From Aquila chrysaetos chrysaetos (Eukaryota; Chordata; Aves; Accipitriformes; Accipitridae): a stretch of DNA of 64,000 nucleotides. A program made the position numbers and the translations under genes. The notes below the pieces were generated by a model, which searched no databases, was not told where the DNA came from, and was given only the letters and a program-made list of their open reading frames with translations. How positions within the stretch are numbered: position 1 is the stretch's first letter; each line of letters begins with the position of its first letter. This document shows positions 37,855 to 56,720 of the stretch, in pieces. The stretch covers positions 30,912,503 through 30,976,502 of the forward strand of contig NC_044018.1 of assembly GCF_900496995.4 (NCBI RefSeq). Direction: 5' to 3'.

Positions 37855-38260
37855 GTACGAGTGTGCGCACCCTTACACATCCATGCACCTGCGCATGCAT
37901 GCACCCTCATGTGCATGCATGTATGCATGTTCACAGGTGCCCAGACATAGGCACACCTATACACGCGCATACCCGTGTGTGACATGGCTTTCACAAAAGG
38001 ATATTTGTGGCGGTGTCTTTCCTTCCTTCTACAGGCCACTGGGCCTGTTCTTGTCCATCTGTCCTGACATACTAGAAAGAGGGAAACCTTGTGTGTCTGG
38101 TAGTTGGTCAGAAGGGAGAGCAATCGTCCTACACCCAGAGCGTCCCCCAGGAGCATGTATGTGCATGCACACCTATGGACATGTATACAGAGGAGCCTGT
38201 TTGCGTGTGTATGTACGTACCTGTATGCATATTTGCACAATTATCTGCCTGGTTGGTGTC
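37855..38260. repeat. TG/CA degenerate array (two blocks)
   Basis: Blocks at about 37,855-37,975 and 38,150-38,260 made of GCATGCATGC, TGTATGCATG and similar alternating units. Same style as the array at 33.8-34.2 kb. Confidence 0.7.
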
Positions 38261-41200
38261 TTGCATGTGTGGTACTGGAGTCTCTCTGTCTGTGTGCTTC
38301 AGTTTCTCTTGATATCTTCTCCTGATGTTTAGCAATCCCAGTGATGTGATAAATAAAAATGGTCCATTGGGTGGGTCCTTGGTGAGACCGAGGGGATTCT
38401 TCTACAGAAACCCTCACGGGAACACAAGAAGTGTACCCATCCCAATCCTTATGGTACATCAAACCCCTTCAGAAGCTGCAGAATAACAAGGTGAACAGCT
38501 GATAAAATAGCTGCCTCAGAGTGGGAACAAGCAGCAAAAACAGAGTCGGGTTTCAGCTCTGCTGCATCCGGGTCTGAGACTGGGGTGGGGGGGGATGTTT
38601 CCAGATGTGGTGCAACCCCACTGTCAAACTCCCACCCCTGATCTAGGGGGAAGCAAAGCCCTGGCTGGTGCCCCCCATAGTGGCAGAGAACATGGGTCTA
38701 AGTGATGGGGTTGCTGTGCGCATGAACAGAGCAGGTCTCAAGTCAAGGAACGGGAAAGCAGGCATCTGTGCCACCCACCTCCACCACTGGCAGATCCTTC
38801 GGGAGAGACAAATGCATCCCAGCAGGCAAGGGATCACTGGGGACTTTTGGGAACAGCCTGAGGGCACCCCTACCACCAACTCTCAGCAGACAGAGGGGGT
38901 CGTCTGCCCCAAAGGAGGAGCAATTTATGCTTCTCAGATCCCCAAGTGCTGTGCTTACCTTGCTCCATGCTCAGCACATCAAGAGACAGGCAGTTCCACA
39001 GATTAAAAGGGATTGCTCTTGTGTATCTAATCCTTTAATGACTGCTGAAGTCCCTGCCAGGTCCTGCACATCCTCCTGTTCCCATCTTCTGAAGAACCCT
39101 GCAGGATGGAGCTGTTGGGGTGGGAACAGGTTCAGCGGGAACTACCCTGACTGCTGTGGGAGGACAGATGACACTGCAGCCCACTGCCTGCCATGTCCTA
39201 CCTTCTCTCCCTCAGGATGGCAGGACTTCCTGCATTGCAGCCCCTGTTCTGGGGGTGTCCCTCCATGCCCAACACACAAGCGTGCTGGGTTGGGGATGAT
39301 GCCTTGATGCCATGGGCAGGAGCACTGCCTGGCAGGGGCTCCCACAGCCGTGACTCAGAGCTGGGCTTTTATGGGTCCCACATGTTCAATTTTGCTGTTT
39401 CCCTCCAGCACTGGGAAGGAAGGGGGAAGCATAAAAATTCCTTATAGCAGCTGCTGCCATGTGTGCACCCCCTCTTACCCTCACCCCAAAACCTTGCCCC
39501 CACCCAGACTCTAGCCAATGATGAAGGTAGGGGCTAGGGAAGTGGCTTTATGTGAGCAATTTGCAGGGGTAGTGTGTGCTGGGGGCCAAAGCAAACAACA
39601 TGGGAGCCCGTGACAATTGCCTGCCTGCTCTGGGACCACCTATCAAGCACCACCAGTCCTGCCCGGCTTGCCACGGCTTCCTGAGTGGCTCAGCTTGTGG
39701 TTGAGGGCCGCCGGTCCCTGCTTTACAGGGGGAAGAGTCGCAGGGAGCATGGAGCTGTGAGCTCCCACCATGCAGCCCTCCTCCATGGGCTGTCTCTGCC
39801 CTGGGATACACTGGAGACCGGGCAGCCAGGGCTGCACCCCAGGCTGGCCTGCCTTCCCCTCTTCCCAAAGCACACGTGTCTTAGCATGTGTTAACGTGTC
39901 TAGAGGCATGTCAGTGCATGGTCATGAGTGGGTGTGGATGCGTGTGGGAGCAAGGGGCTGGATTGTTTTGCCCCCTGCCGAGATGTGGTGTATGGGTGGT
40001 GGTGTACTGTGGCTTGCATAAGGCTGTGCTGCTAGAGGGGTGGGTGGGCTGGGGAGGGACCTCTGGTCCTTACTGGAAGTGGTGTGAAGGGCTGAGAAGA
40101 ATTTTGGCATGGGGTGGGGAATGAGGATGCGTTATGATTTCTGAAGGTGGCAGCTGGGGCTGGAGAAGGGAGGGAGGGAGAACTGAGTGGAGGATGTCCT
40201 GAATCTGTCCTGGCATGGATTTTTCTGCCCCTTTCCCTCCACACGTGTAAACTTCCCCCAAAGCTGGTTCTTCTCTGCCTCATCTTTACTGGGCAAGGGA
40301 CCACCTTGGAACAAGCTTGGCAGCTCACACCAGCATGGGATCATGACCCTGAACTGTCCCCTTTCAGACCCCCTGAACCTGAAGCAATGTGCTTTGTGGC
40401 AGCTGCAGTCCTGGGCAGATTAGCTGCCCCATGCAGAGGAGCTTGGGCTCGCCCTAAAGGCCTGGCCTAACAGTGGGGTCAGATGCATAGCAAGGCAGCT
40501 GGGCGGGAGGTCTGCACATCAGTTCTGCTGGAGGCAGAGATGAGAAAGCATGCGGAGTCAGGGGAAGCAGTTCCCCAGCGCAGGCTGGCCTGGGCCCAAC
40601 TTGGTCCCAGGGCAGGGAATAGGGGCTTCTTCCAGGGGCGAATTTCACCGTCTTTGCCTCACCATCAGTGGCCTTTTCCCACCCCCAGTGGGTGCCAGCT
40701 GTGGCGCCTGGGAAGGCTGTACAGCATGGAGGAGACATCATAGCTGGGGAGCAGTGTGTTGACACTGCCAGACCTGCCCTGCCCTGGGAGGCAGCTAGGA
40801 TGTGTCCCCTTGATCCTGGACTGTCGCTGGCATGAGGGATTGTTGGCTCCCCGGCAGCTCTCTTCCAGCCTTGCTACTTGCGCCTATATGCTGCAGCTCA
40901 GCCTGGCCCTCTGCCGCGTTCCTGTTCTGTGTCTGCAGAACTGCTCCGGCTGCGGCTCTGTCTGAACTGCCGCCCCAGTGCGGGAAGGCAGATCTTAAGC
41001 CAGATCAATATTTTTCCTAAGGCCCTGTAGGGTTAAACCAATTGGGCACGTGGCTGATGCTGGGTCACAAGACGGCTGAGGTGAGGGCGGCAGGGCTCTG
41101 TGCCTGTGGCGGGCTCAGGGGTTTGCCTACCCCAGGGCTAGAGCCCACCTCCCCTGAGGGGGTGAAAAGGATATGCAGTCGTGGCCTTCTGGAGCATCCC

Positions 41201-41349
41201 CCCACCCTAGCCCCTGCTGCACTGCTGGACCCTGCTCTCTGCCTCTTCACTCTGCTCTGGCTCTCCCTTGCTCCCTCAGTGGGTTAGGGTTTGGGGTGGC
41301 TGGGCCTGCAAACATATAGTGGCTTCCCCTTAGCTACTCTTTTAGCTCC

Positions 41350-41595
41350 CCACGTGTACATGTAGACATGCACATATGCACATTCCACACAGATGTAGAC
41401 ATGCACAAGCACATGTGCGAGCATGCAGGCAAACACATACATCTGTGAATATATACACACAAGCACCCCCCGAAAACCTACTCAGACATAAGCACAAATC
41501 CCTCTCCCAACTCATGCAAACACATATGGCCAAACTTGTGCATTCACACACACGCTTACAGAAACACAGATGCCCCCACGCATGCACACACAGAG
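41350..41595. repeat. CA-rich degenerate array
   Basis: Repeated ACACATGCACA-type units, in the opposite orientation to the neighbouring TG-rich arrays. Confidence 0.7.
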
Positions 41596-43149
41596 CCCTC
41601 CCCCAGGCCCCCCACGCTGGGGCTGTGCTGGGCGGGTTGATGGATTGTGCCACACACAGCTCAGCGCTGCTGGTCTATCGGCTGGGATCTCGGCTGCAAG
41701 GGCTAATCCAGCCCTGACATCACATTCCTCCACAGTGGGACTCCGGGGCGGTTAACCCTGCCGGGGCTGGGCCCGGGGCAGGACATTATGGGGACAATGC
41801 CGAGGTGCAGACAGGGACCCCCCCCCCACCCCTATGTGCTGGGCTGGATAGCAGCCACCCTGCTGCAGCATGCGGCACCCGCTGCTGCGGGCTGGCTGGC
41901 CCTGGGGGCCTGTCAGAGCTGGTCAGGAGCAGGGAGCGTTCCTGGTGCGAGGTGGGAGCTGGGGTGGGGGTCTGCCCTGTTGCAGGGTGTGGTGGGGTGC
42001 AGCCTGCCTCCTCCTTCTGCAGCCAGGTCTCCTAAGGGCATGCGATTCCTCTTTCAGTGCCTACATCTGTGTCTCTCCCTCCTTCCCACCATCACTGCTC
42101 CACCACCCATCAGCGTAGGCATCCCGACTGTCATCCTGCCGTACAAGCTCGCTGCATCTCCCTTCCCTCTCTGCCTTTTGTGCCTTCTCCTCTGCCTCCT
42201 TCCCTTTCCCCCCCGCCCCGTTCCCCAGTGTCCTCAGGAAACTGGAGCCAGATGACAGATTTTAGATGTGTTTGCAGGAAATAAAAGGCAAGGAGCTGGG
42301 GGGGGGGGAGGGGGATGGCCAGTCCTGACCCCCTCCTGTGCGGCGTTTCAGCGTCTGGAGCCAGCCCTGCTTCAACTGCTCCTGCCGCTGGCTGCGCTCC
42401 TTATTTTCTTGGCAGAGAGGAGGAGGAATGTGTTTCAGTTTGAGTTTCTTGGCAGGAGGAGACCGAGGGAAGATTCCCCTCAATCCCGGCTGCGCCTGGC
42501 TCTCAAATTTATGCCCATAGGCTGCGACTTGGGTGGGCCGCGGCGGTGTGCGGCAGGCGGGGGAGGCGAGCGCGGTGGTGGGGGAGCCGCGGGCCAGTTC
42601 CCATTGGCTCCCTGCAGCCCTGGCCCCTTCCAGCTTCCCCTGCTCAGGGGGCCACCGGGGTCCGGGGAGCCCCTGCGGACCCCATGGGCTAGGGAAAGCA
42701 TCCTGCAGCTGAGACCTGTGGGCCCTGGGCACTTTCTGCCTTTTGTAGCCACCCCCCCCCCCGCCCCCCCCCCCGCTGGTGCTCAGCAGGGGGAACGTGA
42801 GGGATGGGAGAGAGCCGCGGCACTGCCCTCATGCCTGCCTGGCACCCACCTGTCTCCAGGCTGCCCCAGTGGGGAGACCCAGCCCTTGGCAGGCTGGGTC
42901 TGCTTGTCGAACTCCTCTGCTCTGCCTGGACCCAGGGAGGAGAGGCTGTCTTGGCACAGTGGGAGCCTGACTCTTCTGCTGCACCTGGGTGGCTGGGGAC
43001 TCAGGGTGGTGGGGACCAGAGCCCCACCAAGCTGCCCCCAGTCCTGCATGGTGGCTGCTAGAGGGGGCGCAGAGGGGATACCGCCCCAGGCAGGGAGATG
43101 GTGTGCAAGGCTGGGGAGTCACGAGGTGGGGGTAATGTGCCTTCTGCTG

Positions 43150-43465
43150 CGTGCCTGTGCGTTCCCCATGTGTGGTGGTATGCTCTGCATGCGTGTGTGC
43201 TCTCTGCCCACGTGTGCTCCATGCATGTTTATGTAAACCTGGGCACATGCATGTGTTATGTGCATGTGTGCTATGCATGCACATGCAGCTTTGCATGTGT
43301 TCCATTGGACATAACGTGTTCTCTGGTGTGCGTAAGTGCGCCCGTGCGCTGCATATTACATAGGTGCTGTGTGTATGCACGTGGAGTTTGCGGGGTGATC
43401 ACTCAGCAGGTGTGTGTACATGTGCTCTGTGAATGTGTGTGTGCGTGTATATGTGTGCAGGGATG
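43150..43465. repeat. TG-rich degenerate array
   Basis: Repeated TGTGCATGTG/TGCATGTGTG units over about 300 bases. Confidence 0.7.
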
Positions 43466-45889
43466 TTGCAGGTGGCAGGCAAGGCAGGGGCTGGTGTAGC
43501 TGTGCATAGCAAGGTGAACAGGGCCAACATTTGGCAAGGTAGAGGTGACATCACAAAGGCTATGGGTGAATTAACCCTTTTCCTGGAAGCGGTAGGTGCT
43601 CCACAGATGGTGCCCCATCTGCTTGGAACTCAGGGCAGCAGAGCAGCAAGTCCCCAGTCCAGGTTGGGGTGGGCAGCTGTAGGCTGATGGAAGCCAGCTG
43701 GGCCCAGGGCAGAGCCTGTCATCCTATTGCCGCTGCAGCAGGTGGGTGCGCCTGTCTGGGCAGGCACAGCCCCACTCCCCTTTGGGCTGGGGTGGCCACA
43801 TACGGTCACTGCACTGCATGGTAGCAACCTGCCTGCTCCCATATAGAGCAGGCAGCTGGTGGGCTAAGACTGTGGTTCTGGGGCGGCCTGGGGGAGCTCA
43901 GGTGATGATTCTCGGGAGGGAGAGACAGGGGGCTTTGGCTTTGCCGAATTCCAACACCCCCCATCATCTCCCAGCTGCACATGTGCCTCTCCAGATATGT
44001 GCAAATGTATGTTCACGCATCCATGTGTGTGTCTGCGTACATGTGACTAGCTGTGTGCACAAGGGGCTGGGGGGAGTGTGCTGTGGTTGACTCCACAACT
44101 AGACAAACTTTTGTGAGGGACTTGCAAACCCTCTCTTTGTTAGGTGTTGTGGCTGGGGTAGGGGGCAGATGGAAGGCTTCCCCTGGAGCTAATTCCCAAT
44201 CTTTGCTGCAAGGCCCTGGTCCAGCAGGCAGGTAAGAGGCCCCTCCCCTGCCCTCTGCGCCCCCCCCCCCCCCCCCATTTCTTACTCTCTCTTTCCCTTG
44301 CCTTCCCCCAGCGCCACCACCTTCCTGGGTACCTCCCTCCCCCTTTGCCTGCCCTGCTGCCCCCCCCTCCATTCTTCCTGGCTGACACTCTCACAAAGCC
44401 CCGAGACAGGCTTTCAAAGGGGCAACTCATGCGGAAGAATTGCTGCCCCCCTCCCCCCCCCCCCCCGTGCTCCAAATGCAACCCAGCACTTTCCCAGCAG
44501 GGTGAGGGGCTCCCTCTCCCCCAGACCCCTTGTTTGGGGCGATTCCCTTAGTCTCTCAAAAGGGGAGGCTGAGGGGGGGCATGAGGCCTTGTTCCCAGTG
44601 CCATCCACATGTGCCCCTCCCTTACCCTGTGGATGTTTCTCCTTCCAGAGCGTCTGTCCTTCCTGTAAGCCCCCACAGGTCTTGTGACAGGACAGTGACC
44701 ATGGGTGAGGATGGAGCTGTGGGCCAGGACCTGGGTGCAGAGGCCGAAGGCACAGCCACTGTTGGAGATCTGACCATGGGCAGGGCCAGGCGGAGCAGCA
44801 GGTGGAAATGAGACCCAGGCACAGGGCAGGAACCTGCAGGCACGGATGGGATAGTGGGCTGGGCTGGGCCCTGTGGGCAGGGGTGCGATCTGTGTGTGGG
44901 ACAGGGCAGGGTTTTGACCTGCAGGCAGGGTGGGGACCCATGGGCAAGACAGGGCTGGGTGGGACCTGCAGATGCTGCAAGGACCCATGAAGAGGGCAGA
45001 GCAGGGTGCCAGCTTGCGTCCTTTGACCAAGGATGGTTCTAACCCTCTGTGCGTTGGTTTCCCCTCTTGGCAGTTAGGGCTTGCAATTTTTACATCTCTG
45101 TGTGTGCTTGAGTGTGGATGTTTGTGTGGGTGTCTGGGTGCACATGTATGTATTTCATTCCTCCTGCAACAAACGCTGCAGTGGGCTTGGGACTCTTGCT
45201 GGGACAGGACTCTCTTAGTACAGTGCCAAGCACGAGGGCACCTTTCTAAGTCAGTATCCGGGGATGCTTGTGATGGGTGACCACAGGGTGCCCTGCAGCA
45301 GTGTCACCGCTTGTGCTAAGCTATCAGAGGTGGCCTTGAACTGGGCAATGGTCTGATCCGTGCCGCGGTCCTTGTGCTTAGGGTGTGTTAACTCCCCCGT
45401 GCTGGTGCCACGAGGGGCCTGGGGGCCTGCCAGGCACTGCGGGCATGGGGACAGACATACTTGCTTTGGAGGGGGTGGCGGACGGCCTCCATGTTTGGCC
45501 AGGTGGCTGTGGTGACACAGAGCTGCCATGGCTTGTACCTCCTGCCTCCACCCAGCTCGCCAGAGGCATGCAGTTTTCCGCACGGTTTATGTCTCTGCAG
45601 TGTCAGCAAGGGAGGAGAGGGATGTGGGGGGGGCGGCACCCTGGCCCCGCAGACATCTCCCCTTGCACCAGCCCATTCTCCCTTCCAGGTACATACAGGC
45701 CTGCGCCCCAGGTGAGGAACGGCCCCCAGCTCCAGGGAGAAAGTGGGAGCCCTTAGGGCAGGGGGGGCCATCCCGATGGCAAGGGAGCACCAGGATGTGT
45801 ACGTGTGGGAGGGGGCAAGGGAAAATGCCAGGGGCCACCCCGGCAGGGTGGGGGTCCCTGAAGTTTTTGGGTACGTGGAGACGTTCATT

Positions 45890-46356
45890 GGTGGTTGCCG
45901 CCGAGGCGGATGCCCTCTAGCCCAGTTCCTCCGCGTAGGACCCTCACGTCTGCGCCCGCGAATGGGGGGGACGACAAGGTTTCCCCCTTTGTCACCTGCG
46001 CTTCCCGCCTTGGCAGGTGCCCTCGGGACTCCCCTTTGCCGTGGGCTCGGGGCAGAGGTCTGTGAGGGTTGTGGGCCCTGGGCGGGTGTGTGCGGGGCCG
46101 GGGCGGGAGGTTTCGGGCCGTGGGCAGGGCGGGGGTGGACGTGGGGTGTGGGGGGGGGCGCGGGGCGGGGGCCCTGGGAGAACCTTCGTGCCCGGGGGGC
46201 TCCGGCCGCGGCGGGGGGCGGCCCGGGCGGGCCCGCGGCTCCGCTGCGGCGCCCCCTGGCGGGCGCGGGACAGAGCGCCGGCCGCCGGCGGGCGCGGGGT
46301 CCCGGGGGGCGCGGGGCTGGCGGGCAGGGACGCCGGCCCACCCCTGTCATCCTCAG
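45890..46356 (+). promoter_or_regulatory. GLI1: CpG island immediately upstream of GLI1 exon 2
   Basis: CpG-dense block ending at the acceptor CCACCCCTGTCATCCTCAG (46,338-46,356). The frame of GLI1 stays open through the island, but composition explains this. The island may hold a proximal promoter and first exon, or simply be the GC-rich end of intron 1. Confidence 0.5.
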
Positions 46357-46426
46357 GCCCCGACCGGCTCCAGCCCCTCGGCGAGGACCAGATGCGCTCC
46401 TGAGCCCGGCCAGGCCACGCAACGAC
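46357..46426 (+). other. GLI1: GLI1 5' UTR part of exon 2
   Basis: Seventy bases between a consensus acceptor and the GLI1 ATG. In mammals too the GLI1 start codon lies in exon 2 after a noncoding exon 1. Confidence 0.65.
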
Positions 46427-54266
<7,840 letters not shown>

Positions 54267-54985
54267 CTAGGAGGTACCAGCCATCAGGTGGGCATGTCTG
54301 CAACTGCGGGCGGGCAAAACACATTTGGGCAGAGGCGTGAAATGCCTTCTCACATGCAGATTTATGCCTGGTGTGGGAAGGGGGTGAAGAGGGGAGAAAC
54401 ACCCTTGGAATCCCCTCTTCACCAGTCTGTGAGTGTCAGGCTCTTTCAGAGGAGGGACATTGCTGGGTCCCAGACGAAGCCGCAACCCTGATCAGGCGCT
54501 TCAGGTCACGTCTTGCCAGGAGGGAACTGGTTTTACTGAGCCCTTCCATTCCAGTGCCTGGAACCTTTCCCTGCCTCCCTGGCCCTCTGGACAAGGTGGC
54601 CCTGTGCAGTCTTAGTATCGAAACCAAAGAGCACCACTCTCCCCAACCTGTGGGCAGGCCCCATCCCTATGTTCCCACTGCGCTCCCCCTTCCCCCTGCC
54701 TTAAATCCCAGTCTTTGTCAGGACTGCGATCACTCCTTGCTTGGCAAGCCCATACCCCCCCCCCCCCTCAATTTTGCTTGAGGAGGGAGAAGGGGGAGGC
54801 AGTTCTCCACCACGGGGGGGAGGGGCGTGGGGTGCCTGGCACTGCCTGTGTTGCTCTGTACATAGTGTGCCTATGTGTATGTCTTTCTTATGGGTGTTAC
54901 CCCAGCCTTTCTTTTGTTTGAAAGAAACAGCAGTGCCTCCCCTCCCCATTAAACCCTTTCTCAGGGGAGTGTGAACTGTGTGCTT
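54267..54985 (+). other. GLI1: GLI1 3' UTR with poly-A signal
   Basis: Noncoding after the TAA. ATTAAA at 54,948-54,953, followed by a TGTG/T-rich stretch, fits the cleavage site. Confidence 0.65.
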
Positions 54986-55211
54986 TTTTTTTTCCCCTGC
55001 ACATGGGCTCCAAGCTAGACCCCCTGTGCCAGGTGCTGTACGGCCCCCCGCCCTCTCCCTCTTTCTCTTGGTCCATCTCGGACCAAGAGCTACTTGTGCC
55101 TGGCCCTGCAGAAGCACACCCCACACCCCCACGCCCCCTTTGGATTGGGGATCCAGCCATAGCACATGCTGCACAGGTCAACCACATACTGATTCCCACT
55201 GCAGGGGTTTT

Positions 55212-55232
55212 GGGGGGGGGGGGGGGGGGGGG
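55212..55232. repeat. Poly-G run (21 G)
   Basis: Uninterrupted 21 G about 0.25 kb beyond the GLI1 3' end. Such runs are prone to length errors in assemblies. Confidence 0.9.
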
Positions 55233-55329
55233 AGGAAAGGGCGGTGCTGCCTGTGTTGCAGACCTGGCAGCATCGAACAAAAGCACTGGCAGAAGCACAG
55301 TGAGACCCACGTACACTTGGAGGTGTAGT

Positions 55330-56010
55330 CTCAAGGTATGGCTCTGTGCCTTTGGGTCTACGCCTGGATCTGAGGCTTTTTCTTCAGGCCATCTTGGCAT
55401 GTCTGGAGGCTACTCTGGGCCCTTATGCATTGGGGCACCACCTTGGCACTTCTAGGGCTGCTCTGAGTGCTGGGGACTCTTTGTAGGGTCCCCAGGACTG
55501 TCTAGGTGTGTTTGGAGTTGCTCTGGAGCTTTTCTGGGGTCTCTGGGTGGCCTTTTGCTTGCTCTGAGCTGCTACGTGTTCTCCAGTGTTCTGAGAGCTG
55601 CCTTGCTGCTTCTGCCAGCTGGCTGGGATTCCCAAGGGCCCTAAGGGCACACTCAGTGTCTTCAGGGCAGCAGTGGGCATTTCAAACCTGTAAATCGGGT
55701 GGTTTAGGCCATCCTGGTGTCTCTGGAGATGCTCCAGGGCTCTTTCTAGGCTGTTAGTACATCACTGGGGCTGTTCTGCAGGTCTCTGAGTGGACGTCTT
55801 TGTGCTGCTTGAGGTGTGCTGGGGCATTCCCAGTTATTCCAAGGCTCCTGCAGATTCTCTGGGCTTTTCCAGGACCTCCAAGTCATGCTCAAGAGCATCT
55901 TTCCTGGGCCTGTTCTCAGACCGACTGGGGTCCTTTCAGGGTCTGAAGGTGTCCTGCCAAAGTCCTGGGGGCTTTCCCGGCCTTTCCAGGTGATGCAGGG
56001 TCTCTACGGC
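55330..56010. repeat. Degenerate A-poor repeat-like region
   Basis: About 0.7 kb with recurring variants of GGAG(T/A)TGCTC(T)GG, CTGGGGTCTCTG and GGCTCTTTCT. It is poor in A on the plus strand and looks like an old minisatellite. No exact period could be fixed by eye. Confidence 0.4.
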
Positions 56011-56149
56011 TGGGGTGGGTCCCCAGGGGCCGTGGGCCTTTCCCTTCCCTTCCCCAGGGCCCCGAGGCCCGTGCTGCCCTGCGAGGGTGCACCTCAGACC
56101 CGTGGGGAGCGTTCAAGGTCTCCAGGGCTTGCTCCCGCTCCTCCTCCGT

Positions 56150-56720
56150 GGCCTGCGGGTCTGTTTTCCGGGCGGTTACGGGGTGCCCGCGCTCCTTCTC
56201 AGGCCTGCGGCGGGAACAGTCTTTTCCACGGCGGCGGCTCGGCGTCAGCCCCTAGCGAGCGGACGCGCACGCGACGGCAAGTGGGCGGGGAAGCCCCGCC
56301 CCCGGGGGCCGCTCCCGTCCGCTGCTCGCCGCGCCCACAGCCCGGAGCCGATTGCCGTCCTCCGCAGCGCTCCCCGCCGGCGCGGCCTCCCGGGCGTCTG
56401 CTGCTGGGAAGGGGCTGGCGCCCGCTCCGCCGCCGCTTTGCGCTGCCCTGCCGGCATCGCTAGGGCTCGGCTGTGCGTTGATGGGGGGCGGGGGTAAAGC
56501 ACTGAAGAAGCAGAGAAAAGCCGCCTCTGACACCCGGTGCAGAGCTAGTCCCGGCGGCCGCGGCGGTGCGGGGCGAAACGTACCGTAGCGGTGCCGGGTT
56601 TCCGTGGTGAGAGAGGCGATGTGGCTTAGCTGTGCCAGCGGGGGAAGCCGCAGCCCGAGGGAAGAGAGGTGCCGTCGTGCCCGGGCCCGGACGTGGGGGC
56701 TCTGCTGGGGGCAAGCAGAG
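56150..56720. promoter_or_regulatory. CpG island downstream of GLI1
   Basis: CpG-dense, GC-rich block. In human the next gene is ARHGAP9, but no Rho-GAP domain exon is visible to the right. It may drive a noncoding transcript: an AATAAA with a GT-rich follow-up lies at 57,106-57,111. The gene is unidentified. Confidence 0.5.

Larger units (their letters stand above)
35806..45889 (+). other. Probable GLI1 first intron or upstream region
   Basis: No coding exon recognised over about 10 kb. It holds four further degenerate TG/CA arrays, poly-C and poly-G runs (for example near 42,752-42,775 and 44,262-44,276), and a GC-rich, promoter-like stretch near 42.3-42.6 kb. Whether this is intron 1 or upstream DNA depends on where GLI1 transcription starts. 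Confidence 0.45.

Noticed and set aside
38365-38380. TGGGTGGGTC as a GLI site
   Set aside because: Carries an extra G within the core; not a consensus match.
45743-46426. In-frame extension of GLI1 upstream of the ATG
   Set aside because: Glycine/arginine-rich, lies before a good acceptor at 46,356, and the MFNPVSPP start matches mammalian GLI1.
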